DNA of 15,781 bases, from contig CANRFS010000019.1 in NCBI GenBank assembly GCA_947629965.1, positions 1-15,781 of the forward strand, read 5' to 3'. Positions within the stretch are counted from its first letter, which is position 1, and the number at the start of each line of letters is the position of its first letter. The position numbers were made by a program, and so were the translations under genes. The notes under the pieces are model-generated. The model was not told the origin of the DNA. It searched no databases and saw only the letters and a program-made list of their open reading frames with translations. The stretch comes from an uncultured Clostridia bacterium. GTDB lineage: Bacteria > Bacillota > Clostridia > TANB77 > CAG-508. Positions 1 through 8,123 of this stretch are shown here, piece after piece.

Positions 1-1
1 C

Positions 2-691
2 TATAATATGAAAGAAGAAAGCATAAATAAAATAGTTGAGTTTATAGAAATAACAGGAACAACTGATGAAAAATTAGCAAAGTTAAACAATTTAGGAATA
101 GAAAATGAATTATACAAAAAAGGCGTGGAGGAATTAAGAGAAGTAGTTAAATACATAAGATTATTTAATATTCCAGAAGAAGCATTTGAAATAGACTTAA
201 GTATAGCAAGGGGACTTGACTATTATACAGGAACAGTATACGAAACATTTTTAAATGACTATAAATCAATAGGAAGTATATGTTCAGGAGGTAGATATAA
301 TGATCTTGCAGGATACTACACAGAAAAGCAACTTCCAGGAGTAGGTATGTCAATAGGTCTTACAAGATTATTCTTTATACTAAATGATATTGGATTAATA
401 AAATCAAATAAAAAATCAATATCAGATGTTTTAGTAATATCAATGGTAGAAGATTTAAGTAAGTCCATTGAAGTAGCAAATAGGTTGAGAAATGCAGGAA
501 TAAATACAGAAATATATTTTGATGATAAAAAAATAAAAGCAAAATTTAAATATGCAGATAGACTAAATGTTCCATACGTTATAGTAATAGGAGAAGACGA
601 AATAAAATCTGGACTATTAACCTTAAAAAATATGCAAGAAGGAACACAAGAACAGCTAGAAATAGGAAAAATTATAGATAAATTAAAATAA
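2..691 (+). CDS. hisS: Histidine-tRNA ligase, C-terminal part (5' end outside window)
   Basis: This is the C-terminal part of histidyl-tRNA synthetase, which charges tRNA-His in the cytoplasm. The frame is open from base 2, so the ATG at 8 is an internal methionine and the gene begins upstream of the window. Visible class II features are the histidine-binding motif ARGLDYYTG, the segment GSICSGGRYNDLAG, and motif 3 around PGVGMSIGLTRL. The HGTP anticodon-binding domain follows, from about SDVLVISM to the C-terminus. There are no CGG triplets in this part. It ends with TAA immediately before a strong terminator, so it is the last gene of its transcript. Confidence 0.96.
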   Translation, partial: YNMKEESINKIVEFIEITGTTDEKLAKLNNLGIENELYKKGVEELREVVKYIRLFNIPEEAFEIDLSIARGLDYYTGTVYETFLNDYKSIGSICSGGRYNDLAGYYTEKQLPGVGMSIGLTRLFFILNDIGLIKSNKKSISDVLVISMVEDLSKSIEVANRLRNAGINTEIYFDDKKIKAKFKYADRLNVPYVIVIGEDEIKSGLLTLKNMQEGTQEQLEIGKIIDKLK

Positions 692-693
692 AG

Positions 694-721
694 GAATAGA
701 ATATTTTCTATTCTTTTTTTA
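694..721 (+). terminator. Rho-independent terminator after hisS
   Basis: A perfect 8-bp stem (GAATAGAA 694-701 with TTCTATTC 706-713) has a 4-nt loop and is followed by an uninterrupted T run from 714. It starts three bases after the hisS stop. Confidence 0.9.
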
Positions 722-779
722 TTCATATTAACTAAAAGATCAGAATAAATATTAGCAATGATTAATTTAGGAGAGTTAT

Positions 780-1935
780 ATGAATATTGCAGTTATAAAT
801 ATTAAAGATATCTTTAAATATATAATTAAAATTGGTGCGATAGTTTGCTTAATATATATATGTATACATTTAATTGGTGTATCGAAAAATGCTAGAGAAA
901 ATCAAAACAAATTAAAAGAAACTTTAGAAGAAGGGGTAGAAAAAATAAATAATTATACTTTTTTGGACTGTTTAGATGTAACAATATCGCTATTTTCATA
1001 TAAGAAGACGGATGGAATTAAAAGCAAATTGTTATCAAGCCAAGATATATTAGCAATGGAGAGCGGGATATTTGATAAGTCCATTTTGAAAAAAACAGAT
1101 TTAATAATTAACGAAAACGAGCTTACTTTAGATGATGTAGAAGAACTTGCAAATGATGTGGAAGAAATTCCAAAAGATGCAACTACAGAAGCAGTAGACG
1201 AAAATAATATAACGCCAAAATATACAACAACTTATGGTAGCGTAAAAATAAACAATCAAAGTAAATATGATATGACAGAAGAAATATTAAAGCCGGATGT
1301 AGAAATTACTAATAAAAAAGATATATTAATATACCATACACATACTTGCGAAAGCTATACGCCAAGCAAGCGGTTATGAATATGAAGCAAGCGGAAATTA
1401 TAGAACAACAGATTTAGATAAAAGTGTAGTAAGAGTAGGAACAGAACTTACAAATTATTTAAAAAAGAAAGGGTTTAATGTAACTCATAATACAACATAT
1501 CATGACTATCCAGCATATTCGGGTTCATATGACAGATCATTGCAAACTATTCAAGATCTCTTAACAGGAAGTAATACACAAATTGTAATAGATCTTCATA
1601 GAGATGCTGTCGGCAGTAGTAATTCGTATGCACCAACAGTAAAAATAAATGATAAACTTGCCGCACAAATGATGTTTGTAATGGGAACGGATGGAGGAGG
1701 ATTAGAACATCCTAAATGGAAACAAAACTTAAAAATGGCAGTAAAAATTCAAGAAAAAGCAAACGAAATGTATCCGGGGTTATTTAGACCTATAATAGTT
1801 AGAAATTCTAGATATAATCAACACTTAACAACAGGCTCATTTATTATAGAGGTGGGAGCAACAGGAAACACATTAGACCAATGTATCTTAAGCATGCAAT
1901 GCTTAAGCAATGTATTTGAGGAAGTATGTAAATAA
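780..1935 (+). CDS. spoIIP: Stage II sporulation protein P, expressed through +1 recoding at CGG
   Basis: SpoIIP is the peptidoglycan amidase/endopeptidase that works with SpoIID and SpoIIM in forespore engulfment. It starts at ATG 780 behind TAGGAGAG (768-774). Residues about 13-33 form one membrane anchor. The catalytic domain opens with HTHTCES (His186, His188, Glu191) and continues with YHDYPAYSGSYDRS, DLHRDA (His273) and IEVGA (Glu357), all typical of the family. In the 0-frame, translation would stop at 1377-1379, just after HTHTCESYTPSK. Skipping C1371 joins this to GYEYEASGNYRTTDL and gives 384 residues. A product without the shift would lack most of the catalytic domain. The gene is otherwise intact, so I do not call it a pseudogene. 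Confidence 0.92.
1371..1374 (+). other. +1 recoding site CGGT (Gly198 of SpoIIP)
   Basis: In-frame AAG CGG TTA TGA would terminate two codons later. AAG (C)GGT TAT GAA continues the protein as SKGYEYEA. The preceding (P-site) codon is AAG. Confidence 0.88.
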
Positions 1936-1997
1936 TAAAATTTGTTTATTTGAAATAAAAAATGTGGTTAAAATTAGTAAAAAAAATTCAAAAATAG

Positions 1998-2026
1998 TTG
2001 TAAAAAAATTAGTTAATTGATATACT
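1998..2026 (+). promoter_or_regulatory. Probable promoter of the asp23 operon, inside the upstream terminator
   Basis: TTGTAA (1998-2003) and TATACT (2021-2026) are separated by 17 bp, a good vegetative sigma-A-like arrangement. The -10 box lies in the 5' arm of the hairpin at 2016-2051. Transcription would start near 2033, in the hairpin loop, so the new transcript would carry only the 3' arm. Assigned by eye only. Confidence 0.5.
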
Positions 2027-2057
2027 TATATTAGCATATAAGTATATCAATTTTTTT
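2016..2057 (+). terminator. Long perfect hairpin with T tract, between spoIIP and asp23
   Basis: A perfect 16-bp inverted repeat (2016-2031 with 2036-2051, loop TAGC) runs into seven T residues (2051-2057). The asp23 Shine-Dalgarno AGGAGGT begins directly after, at 2058. It would stop readthrough from spoIIP. Because it touches the next ribosome-binding site, it could instead act as an attenuator. Confidence 0.85.
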
Positions 2058-2072
2058 AGGAGGTAATATAAA

Positions 2073-2486
2073 ATGGATGAAAAAAATACAAATAATGAGG
2101 AAGTAGAAGAAAAATTAGAAGTTACAGGAGAAGGAATTGAGATTGCAGATGATGTTGTTGCAGTAATTTCAGGAAAAGCAGTGTCTGAAGTAAGCGGAGT
2201 TGCTGGAATGGCAGGCGGATTTGCAGGTGGAATTACAGAAGTGCTAAGCGGAAAGAAAAATTTATCAAAAGGTATAAGAGTTGAAATTTCAAATAAAGAA
2301 GCAAAAATAACAGTTAATATTATTGTAGAATATGGTGTTAGAATACCAGATGTTGCATTTGAAATACAAAACAGAGTTAAAAAAGCTGTAGAAACAATGA
2401 CAGGACTTACAGTATTAAATGTAAATGTTCATGTTCAAGGAGTAAAAACGACTGAAGAGAAAGAGGAGATAGAAGAGGAGAAATAA
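2073..2486 (+). CDS. Asp23/Gls24 family envelope stress protein
   Basis: A 137-residue Asp23/Gls24 family protein. It has an acidic N-terminal tail (residues 1-15), then a domain starting GEGIEIADDVVAVISG with the glycine-rich AVSEVSGVAGMAGGF, and ends with VLNVNVHVQGV and another acidic tail (KTTEEKEEIEEEK). In Bacillota these are abundant cytoplasmic proteins held at the membrane by AmaP and linked to cell-envelope homeostasis. The start is set by AGGAGGT at 2058-2064. amaP and a DUF2273 gene follow within a few bases, the standard order of the cassette. Confidence 0.9.
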   Translation: MDEKNTNNEEVEEKLEVTGEGIEIADDVVAVISGKAVSEVSGVAGMAGGFAGGITEVLSGKKNLSKGIRVEISNKEAKITVNIIVEYGVRIPDVAFEIQNRVKKAVETMTGLTVLNVNVHVQGVKTTEEKEEIEEEK

Positions 2487-2488
2487 AT

Positions 2489-3049
2489 ATGAAATTTTTG
2501 GATAAATTTAATTTAGTAATATTTTCAATAATTATATTAATACTATCACTTGTAATGTGTATACTATCATTTGGTTGGCTAGATATAAATGTAGCAATGG
2601 AAGGTGTAGAATTCCTAATAACAGATACAATAGCAAGAGGAATAACTCTAGGAGTATCAATAATTTTAATATTATTGGCAATGAAGTCAATATTCTTTAA
2701 TTCATTTTCAAAAGATAAAGTAAGTAGCAAAGATGGAATATTATTAGAAAATGACAGCGGTAAATTACTTGTTTCAAGAGATACTATAGAAAGCTTAACA
2801 AATGCTGTAGTAAAATCTTTTGATAGTGCAGAAAATGTTATGACAAAAGTAGAGGTAGATGAAGAAAATCACGTAAAAATATACATTACATTATATGTAT
2901 ATCCTGATGCAGTAATAAAAGAGTTATCAAATAAATTACAGGCAAATGTTAAAGATACAATTAAAAAATCGTTAGATTTAGAAGTAACAGAAGTAAATAT
3001 CAGAATAAAAAATATAAGTGTTAAAAAAGAACCAAATATAAAAGAATAA
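2489..3049 (+). CDS. amaP: Alkaline shock response membrane anchor protein AmaP
   Basis: A 186-residue membrane anchor for Asp23-type proteins. Two hydrophobic segments (about residues 8-31 and 49-69) form an N-terminal hairpin. It is followed by a soluble Asp23-like domain with SGKLLVSRDTIESLTNAVV and a C-terminal VTEVNIRIKNISVK that resembles the end of the preceding protein. It begins two bases after the asp23-like stop; the GAGGAG run near the end of that gene can serve as ribosome-binding site. Identification rests on topology, domain resemblance and gene order. Confidence 0.85.
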   Translation: MKFLDKFNLVIFSIIILILSLVMCILSFGWLDINVAMEGVEFLITDTIARGITLGVSIILILLAMKSIFFNSFSKDKVSSKDGILLENDSGKLLVSRDTIESLTNAVVKSFDSAENVMTKVEVDEENHVKIYITLYVYPDAVIKELSNKLQANVKDTIKKSLDLEVTEVNIRIKNISVKKEPNIKE

Positions 3050-3062
3050 AAGGGATGTAAAT

Positions 3063-3266
3063 ATGGAAGATTTTAAGAATTTTATAATTAAATACAGAGG
3101 AGCAATTCTTGGAGGATTAATAGCATTATTAGCATTACTATTAAGGCTTCATATATTATTACTTTGGATTCTAGTTATAATAGCGGGAATATTTATAGGA
3201 AATTACATTCAAAACAATAAAGAAATTGTAATAGATAAAATAAAATCATATTTGGAGAAATTTTAA
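3063..3266 (+). CDS. DUF2273 family small membrane protein
   Basis: A 67-residue protein with two closely spaced hydrophobic stretches (about residues 12-29 and 31-48) separated by RLH, and a short basic cytoplasmic end (DKIKSYLEKF). Proteins of this size and shape (DUF2273) sit between amaP and nusB or next to asp23 in many Bacillota and are thought to belong to the same membrane-associated envelope module. Their biochemical role is unknown. It starts 13 nt after amaP. Confidence 0.82.
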   Translation: MEDFKNFIIKYRGAILGGLIALLALLLRLHILLLWILVIIAGIFIGNYIQNNKEIVIDKIKSYLEKF

Positions 3267-3278
3267 GCGGAGGAAAAA

Positions 3279-3680
3279 ATGAACAGATCTAAAACAAGAG
3301 AATTAGCATTTAAATTACTATATCAAATAGAAATACAAAAAGAAGTAAGTAAAGAAGATATTACAATGTTCTTTGAAAGCAATGAAATAGATTCTAGAGA
3401 AGCTCAAGAGTACATTAAAGACGTAGTTGATGGGATTAATAAGTATGCTAAAGATATTTTAGAGCAAATTTCTAAAAATTTAAAAAAGGACTGGGAAATA
3501 GAAAGAATCTCAAAAATAAATTTAGCCCTATTAAAGCTAGCTATATATGAAATTAAATACAAAAAAGTACCATACAAAGTTGTAATTAATGAAGTTGTAG
3601 AACTTGCAAAAAAATACGGAGAAGAAACATCTCAGTCTTTTATAAATGGAATTCTAGCAAGTGTTGTTAAGGAGAACTAA
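3279..3680 (+). CDS. nusB: Transcription antitermination factor NusB
   Basis: A 133-residue all-helical protein that binds boxA RNA with ribosomal protein S10 (NusE) and promotes antitermination of rRNA operons. Family hallmarks are the start NRSKTRELAFKLLYQIE, the core WEIERISKINLALLKLAIYEI, and VPYKVVINEVVELAKKYG followed by SQSFINGILASVVK. Length is normal. A strong GCGGAGGA Shine-Dalgarno at about 3268-3275 sets the start. Its TAA overlaps the xseA ATG by one base (TAATG), so the two are probably translationally coupled. Confidence 0.96.
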   Translation: MNRSKTRELAFKLLYQIEIQKEVSKEDITMFFESNEIDSREAQEYIKDVVDGINKYAKDILEQISKNLKKDWEIERISKINLALLKLAIYEIKYKKVPYKVVINEVVELAKKYGEETSQSFINGILASVVKEN

Positions 3681-4868
3681 TGAGACCAGAACCAATCACT
3701 GTAAGTTATTTAAATAAATATGTTAAAGAAATAGTAGCAGAGGATGAATATCTAAAAAGTGTTTTTGTAAAGGGAGAAATATCAAATTTTAAACACCATT
3801 ACACGGGACACATGTATTTTACACTAAAAGATGATAAATCGTTAATAAAGTGTATTATGTTCAAATCATCAACTGCTACTTTAAATTTTGTACCAAAAGA
3901 TGGTATGAAAGTAGTTGTTTTAGGTAGTGTAGAGGTCTTTGAACGTGATGGAGTATATCAAATATATGTAAAAGCCATGCAACAAGAAGGAATAGGCAAT
4001 TTATATAAAGAATATGAAGAATTAAAAAACAAATTAGAAAAGGAAGGATTTTTTAACAAAGAACACAAACAAAAAATTCCTTTTATGCCTAAAATTATAG
4101 GAGTATTAACATCTCAAACAGGATCAGTAATACGAGATATAATAAATGTATCTACAAGAAGAAATCCAAATGTTTATATTAGAATATTTCCTGTACCAGT
4201 TCAAGGAAAAGGTGCAGAACTTGAGATAGCCGATGGCATTAGAATGATGAACGAAAAACATTTAGCAGATGTTTTAATATTAGCAAGAGGAGGACGGAAG
4301 TATAGAAGACTTGTGGCCGTTTAACGAAGAGATAACTGCAAGAGCTATATACAATTCTAAAATACCTATAATTTCTGCAGTGGGTCACGAAACAGATTTT
4401 ACAATATCAGATTTTGTAGCTGACTTAAGAGCACCAACACCTTCTGCGGCGGCTGAACTAGCTGTTCCAGATGTTGAAGATATAAAAAGAAAAATAAATA
4501 CATATAGAGACAGATATAAAAATGCGTTAAAAAAGAAAATACAGTATATGACTTTAAGGTATCAAAAATGTATGGCATCAAAAGTATTTACAGATCCAAC
4601 ATCTAAAATTAAAGAATTATATATAATATTAGATAATCAGATTAAAAGTTTAGAAAAGAATATAACTAATAAAGTAAAAGATTTAAAAACTAATGAGGTA
4701 GAATTAGTATCAAAATTAGATACTTTAAGCCCACTAAAAACTCTAACTAGAGGATATGCAATAGCAGAAAAAAATAAAAAAACAATAAAAAGTATAAAAG
4801 ATGTAAAAAAAGATGATATAATAAATTTGAAATTGATAGATGGCAAGATAGAAACAAAAGTTATGTAA
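3680..4868 (+). CDS. xseA: Exodeoxyribonuclease VII large subunit, expressed through +1 recoding at CGG
   Basis: The catalytic large subunit of exonuclease VII, a bidirectional single-strand exonuclease that works with XseB. It has an N-terminal OB-fold (about residues 1-100, with VFVKGEISNFKHHYTGHMYF) and then the catalytic domain (GVLTSQTGSVIRDI, ILARGGGSIEDLWPFNEE, ISAVGHETDFTISDF, RAPTPSAAAELA). A coiled-coil and the conserved end LDTLSPLKTLTRGYAI follow. The 0-frame breaks inside the family motif RGGGS at 4295: ARGG is followed by CGG. Skipping C4295 gives exactly ARGGGSIEDLWPF, for a 395-residue protein, close to the usual length. Without the shift translation ends at 4324 with 214 residues, lacking the HETD and APTPSAAAE regions. 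Confidence 0.94.
4295..4298 (+). other. +1 recoding site CGGA (Gly206 of XseA)
   Basis: GGA GGA (C)GGA AGT ATA GAA restores GGGSIE, a conserved catalytic-domain motif. The glycine is the residue the family has there, so exactly one amino acid is read from the four bases. The P-site codon is GGA. Confidence 0.93.
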
Positions 4869-4887
4869 AGTAAGGAGAATAGATTAT

Positions 4888-5382
4888 ATGAATAAAAAAA
4901 GAATAGCAATAATTTTAGGAATTGTAGTTATAATCATAATCATTATATTATTATCAATTAGATTAATTAGTATAAGAAATAATGATGAAAATACCTTAGC
5001 TTTTAATAATGAAGATAATACAATAGAAAATCAAATTGAAAATAATGTTGTAATTGATAATGAAATAAACAATGAAGTAGAAAATAATATTCAAGAGGAA
5101 AATGAAAACAATACTCAAGATGAAGATATAGACGAACCTAATCCTCCAGCAGATGATAAGCAGGAAGTTAGTAAAGAGACAATTGAAAAAGAACAAAGTA
5201 ACGAAGAAAAAGCCATGGATATTGTAAAAAAAGATTGGGGTGCAGATAGCAAAGTATATTTTTCGTATGAAGGTATCACAGAAGGAAAATATAAAGTATG
5301 TGTAAGAGAAACTGAAACAACACATGCAATAACATATTATTTAGTAGATGTAAATAATGGAACATTTGAAATACAGAATTAG
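4888..5382 (+). CDS. Single-pass membrane protein with Asn/Glu-rich linker, unknown function
   Basis: I do not recognise this 164-residue protein. A basic start (MNKKR) precedes one very hydrophobic segment (residues about 6-28). A low-complexity linker rich in Asn, Glu and Asp (about 30-105, with ENNIQEENENN) follows, then a small domain (about 106-164) containing AMDIVKKDWG, VYFSYEG and THAITYYLVDVNNGTFEI. That last part resembles a PepSY-like fold in pattern only. The predicted layout is a cytoplasmic N-terminus, one anchor and an external domain on a flexible stalk. It starts behind AAGGAG (4872-4877) and sits between xseA and xseB, which are normally adjacent. TAG stop, unlike its neighbours. 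Confidence 0.75.
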   Translation: MNKKRIAIILGIVVIIIIIILLSIRLISIRNNDENTLAFNNEDNTIENQIENNVVIDNEINNEVENNIQEENENNTQDEDIDEPNPPADDKQEVSKETIEKEQSNEEKAMDIVKKDWGADSKVYFSYEGITEGKYKVCVRETETTHAITYYLVDVNNGTFEIQN

Positions 5383-5391
5383 GAGGATAAA

Positions 5392-5607
5392 ATGAGAAAA
5401 GATTTAAACTTTGAAGAAACAATGAAAGAATTAGAAGAAGTAGTTCAAAAATTAGAAACAGGAGAATTGAACTTAGATGATTCTATAAAAGAATTTGAAA
5501 AAGGTATGGAACTTTCTAAAAATGCTAGCAAATACTTAGAAGATGCAGAAAAGAAAATTACGATATTAGTAAATAAGGATAATGAAATACAGGAGGAAGA
5601 ATTTTAA
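5392..5607 (+). CDS. xseB: Exodeoxyribonuclease VII small subunit
   Basis: A 71-residue helical small subunit of exonuclease VII that wraps the XseA coiled coil. The family pattern is visible: NFEETMKELEEVVQKLETGE, LNLDDSIKEFEKGMEL and ASKYLEDAEKKITIL. AGGAGG at 5382-5387 overlaps the preceding stop and sets the start. The TAA overlaps the ATG of fhs by one base. Confidence 0.95.
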   Translation: MRKDLNFEETMKELEEVVQKLETGELNLDDSIKEFEKGMELSKNASKYLEDAEKKITILVNKDNEIQEEEF

Positions 5608-7270
5608 TGGAAGATATTGAAATAGCAAGAAATGCAAAATTAAAAAATATTAATGAAATAGCAGAAAAACTAGGAATAGACGAAGAATATATTGAGCAAT
5701 ATGGAAAATATAAGGCAAAAATATCAAACAAATTATACGAAAAAAAGAAAAATGATAAAGATGGAAAACTAATACTTGTAACTTCAATAAATCCAACACC
5801 TTTGGGAGAAGGAAAAACAACTATTTCAATTGGGCTTGCAGATGGACTTTCTCAAATAGGTAAAAAATCAATATTAGCATTAAGGGAACCTTCACTTCGG
5901 GCCAGTATTTGGAATTAAAGGAGGAGCAACAGGTGGAGGATATGTTCAGGTTGCTCCAATGGAAGAAATTAATCTTCATTTTACAGGTGATATACATGCA
6001 ATAACATCTGCTAATAATTTACTATCAGCAATAATAGATAACCATATTTTTCAAGGTAACGAATTAGAAATTGACAAAGTAATATGGAAAAGATGTGTAG
6101 ACTTAAATGATAGAGCATTAAGAAAAGTTGAGATTGCATTATCTGGCGAAAAAGGAGCAGTGCCTCGTGAAGATGGATTTGATATAACGGTTGCATCTGA
6201 AATAATGGCAATATTCTGCTTATCAGAAAATTTAGAAGATTTAAAGAAAAGACTAGGAAATATAGTTATAGGATATAATAAAAAAGGAGAAGAAGTAAAA
6301 GCTAGGGATTTAAAAGCAGAAGGAGCAATGACGGTTCTTTTGAAAGATGCTCTAAAACCAAATTTAGTACAGACATTAGAAAACACACCAGCAATTATAC
6401 ATGGTGGACCATTTGCTAATATAGCTCATGGATGTAATAGCGTTATTGCAACAAAAATGGGTATGAAACTTGCAGACTATTGTATAACAGAAGCAGGGTT
6501 CGGTGCAGATTTAGGAGCAGAAAAGTTCTTAGACATAAAATGCAGGAACCTACCTAAAACTCCAGACGCAGTTGTTTGTGTGGCAACAATTAAAGCACTT
6601 AAATATCATGGTGGCATGCCAATTGAGAATATAAAAGAAGAAAGCGTTGATTACCTAGAAAAAGGAATTCACAATTTATTAAAACATATAGATAACTTAA
6701 AAAATATATATGGATTAAATGTAATTGTGGCAATAAATAAGTATACATCAGATACAGATAAGGAAATAGAATATTTACGAAAAAAACTTGAAGAAAAAGG
6801 TGTAAATATAAGCTTAGTAGAAGCCTGGGCAAAAGGCGGAAAAGGAGCAATAGACTTAGCAGAAAAAGTAGTAGACTTATGTGAAAAGCCATCAAACTTT
6901 AAATACTGTTACAATTTAGAGGATAGTATAAAAGAAAAAATAGAAAAAATTGCAACAAGAGTTTATGGTGCAGAGCGGAGTAGAATATACAGAAGAAGCA
7001 AATAGAGTAATAGAAAAATTAGAAAAAGAGAGCTATGGAAATATGCCAGTGTGTATAGCAAAAACACAATATTCTTTGTCTGATGATGCAAAAGATTTAT
7101 TATGCTTAAATCCATTTAAAATACATGTAAAAAATGTAATCCTAAAAACAGGAGCAGGCTTCATTGTAGTACTTACAGGAAACATATTTACAATGCCAGG
7201 ACTTCCAAAGGTACCTGCTTCAGAAAAAATAGATATAGATGAAAATGGAGAAATAGTGGGAATTTTTTAA
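5607..7270 (+). CDS. fhs: Formate-tetrahydrofolate ligase, expressed through two +1 recoding events at CGG
   Basis: Fhs makes 10-formyl-tetrahydrofolate from formate, THF and ATP, and supplies one-carbon units in the cytoplasm. The nucleotide-binding motif PTPLGEGKTT is at residues 63-72. Later motifs include GIKGGATGGGYVQV, NLHFTGDIHAI, HGGPFANIAHGCNS, TEAGFGADLGAEKF and PGLPKVP. The reading frame breaks twice, each time at an in-frame CGG. At 5898, REPSL-(C)GG gives REPSLGPVFGIKGG. At 6976, VYGAE-(C)GG gives VYGAEGVEYTEEA. Both joints are the family sequence. The full protein is 553 residues, a normal length. Without recoding only 103 residues are made. Two independent breaks in an otherwise well preserved enzyme argue against decay. 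Confidence 0.95.
5898..5901 (+). other. +1 recoding site CGGG (Gly98 of Fhs)
   Basis: CTT (C)GGG CCA GTA TTT GGA restores SLGPVFG, a strongly conserved Fhs segment. The 0-frame stops six codons after the CGG. The P-site codon is CTT. Confidence 0.93.
6976..6979 (+). other. +1 recoding site CGGA (Gly457 of Fhs)
   Basis: GAG (C)GGA GTA GAA TAT restores GAEGVEYT. The 0-frame stops at 7003-7005. The P-site codon is GAG. Confidence 0.92.
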
Positions 7271-7290
7271 AAAATTTCTTAAGAATAAAA

Positions 7291-7332
7291 AAATCACTTT
7301 TGGAAAAAATAATTTCCAAAGGTGGTTTTTTT
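7291..7332 (+). terminator. fhs terminator whose 3' arm contains the sleB ribosome-binding site
   Basis: A 16-bp stem (7291-7306 with 7313-7328, two G-T wobbles, 6-nt loop) is followed by T residues to 7332, directly before the sleB ATG at 7333. The 3' arm holds AAAGGTGG (7318-7325), the only plausible Shine-Dalgarno for sleB. The structure could both end fhs transcription and hide the sleB ribosome-binding site. Confidence 0.8.
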
Positions 7333-8037
7333 ATGAAAATTCTTTTAAAGAACAGAAAAAATATAATAGCTATAGCTTTATTAATAATATCAATAATATT
7401 ATTCTTATCATATAACATATTTTTTAGAGAAGATAGAAATATAAGTTATGCACTATCTAAATATGGTTCTAGGAGTGATGAAGTAAGGCAAATACAGACA
7501 AAATTAAAAAGATGGGGATATTACAATGGTTCAGTTGATGGGATTTATGGTTCCCAAACTTTATCTGCAGTAAAATGGTTCCAATCAAAAAATGGACTTT
7601 CAGTAGATGGAGTAGCAGGACCAAAAACACTTCAAGCGATGGGAATATATTCATCTTCAAATAATGGAGGAGGAGCAATAAATTCAAGTTCAGATTTAAA
7701 TTTACTTTCAAGGTTAGTATATGCAGAAAGTAGAGGTGAGCCGTATACAGGACAAGTAGCAGTAGCCTCAGTTGTATTAAACAGAGTAAAAAGTTCATCA
7801 TTTCCAAACAGTGTAGCAGGAGTTATATATCAGTCTGGAGCATTTTCAGTAGTAAGTGACGGACAAATAAATTTATCTCCAAACAATACAGCAAAAAAAG
7901 CTGCACAAGATGCAATAAATGGATGGGATCCATCTTATGGAGCAATATATTATTTTAATCCAAACACGGCCAAAAGCGCATGGATTTGGTCAAGACCTTT
8001 AACTGTTGTTATAGGAAATCATAGATTTTGTAAATAA
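7333..8037 (+). CDS. sleB: Spore cortex-lytic enzyme, SleB-type, with peptidoglycan-binding domain
   Basis: A 234-residue SleB-like cell-wall hydrolase, a lytic transglycosylase that degrades spore cortex during germination. It has an N-terminal membrane anchor or uncleaved signal (about 10-31). A PG_binding_1 domain follows (about 38-95, VRQIQTKLKRWGYYNGSVDG, YGSQTLSAVKWFQ, LSVDGVAGPKTLQAMG). After a Ser/Asn/Gly linker comes the Hydrolase_2 catalytic domain (about 115-234, LLSRLVYAESRGEPYTGQ, VASVVLNRV, FSVVSDGQI, GNHRFCK). The Glu in YAESRGEPY is the expected catalytic residue. I prefer ATG 7333 over TTG 7300, which lies inside the hairpin. No ypeB partner is in the window. Confidence 0.88.
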   Translation: MKILLKNRKNIIAIALLIISIILFLSYNIFFREDRNISYALSKYGSRSDEVRQIQTKLKRWGYYNGSVDGIYGSQTLSAVKWFQSKNGLSVDGVAGPKTLQAMGIYSSSNNGGGAINSSSDLNLLSRLVYAESRGEPYTGQVAVASVVLNRVKSSSFPNSVAGVIYQSGAFSVVSDGQINLSPNNTAKKAAQDAINGWDPSYGAIYYFNPNTAKSAWIWSRPLTVVIGNHRFCK

Positions 8038-8077
8038 ATAACATTTAAATTACTGCACATATAAAACCGTTAAATAA

Positions 8078-8106
8078 TTAACAAAGCAAATACCAAAATT
8101 TATAAT
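8078..8106 (+). promoter_or_regulatory. Promoter-like sequence before the pilin relic
   Basis: TTAACA (8078-8083), 17 bp, then a perfect TATAAT (8101-8106). The surrounding AAAATTTATAATAAA also occurs at the intact pilin-like gene's promoter, around 8576-8589. Stretch 8038-8108 has no gene. Confidence 0.55.
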
Positions 8107-8123
8107 AAAGAAGTAAAAATATA
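8082..8123 (+). repeat. Upstream copy of a diverged direct repeat (partner about 8560-8600)
   Basis: Bases around 8082-8123 and 8560-8600 are similar: both hold CAAAG(C/T)AAATA, then AAAATTTATAATAAA, then an A-rich stretch with ATAT. The repeat carries the promoter region of the pilin-like genes, so the locus arose by duplication of a gene with its control region. Confidence 0.55.

Noticed and set aside
316..726. Long minus-strand open frames, for example 316-726, 2407-2730, 6051-6386 and 8680-9045
   Set aside because: They lie opposite clearly recognisable genes, have shadow-like composition, and lack ribosome-binding sites or motifs.
7300..7335. TTG 7300 as the sleB start
   Set aside because: It lies in the 5' arm of the terminator hairpin with no ribosome-binding site; ATG 7333 follows AAAGGTGG.
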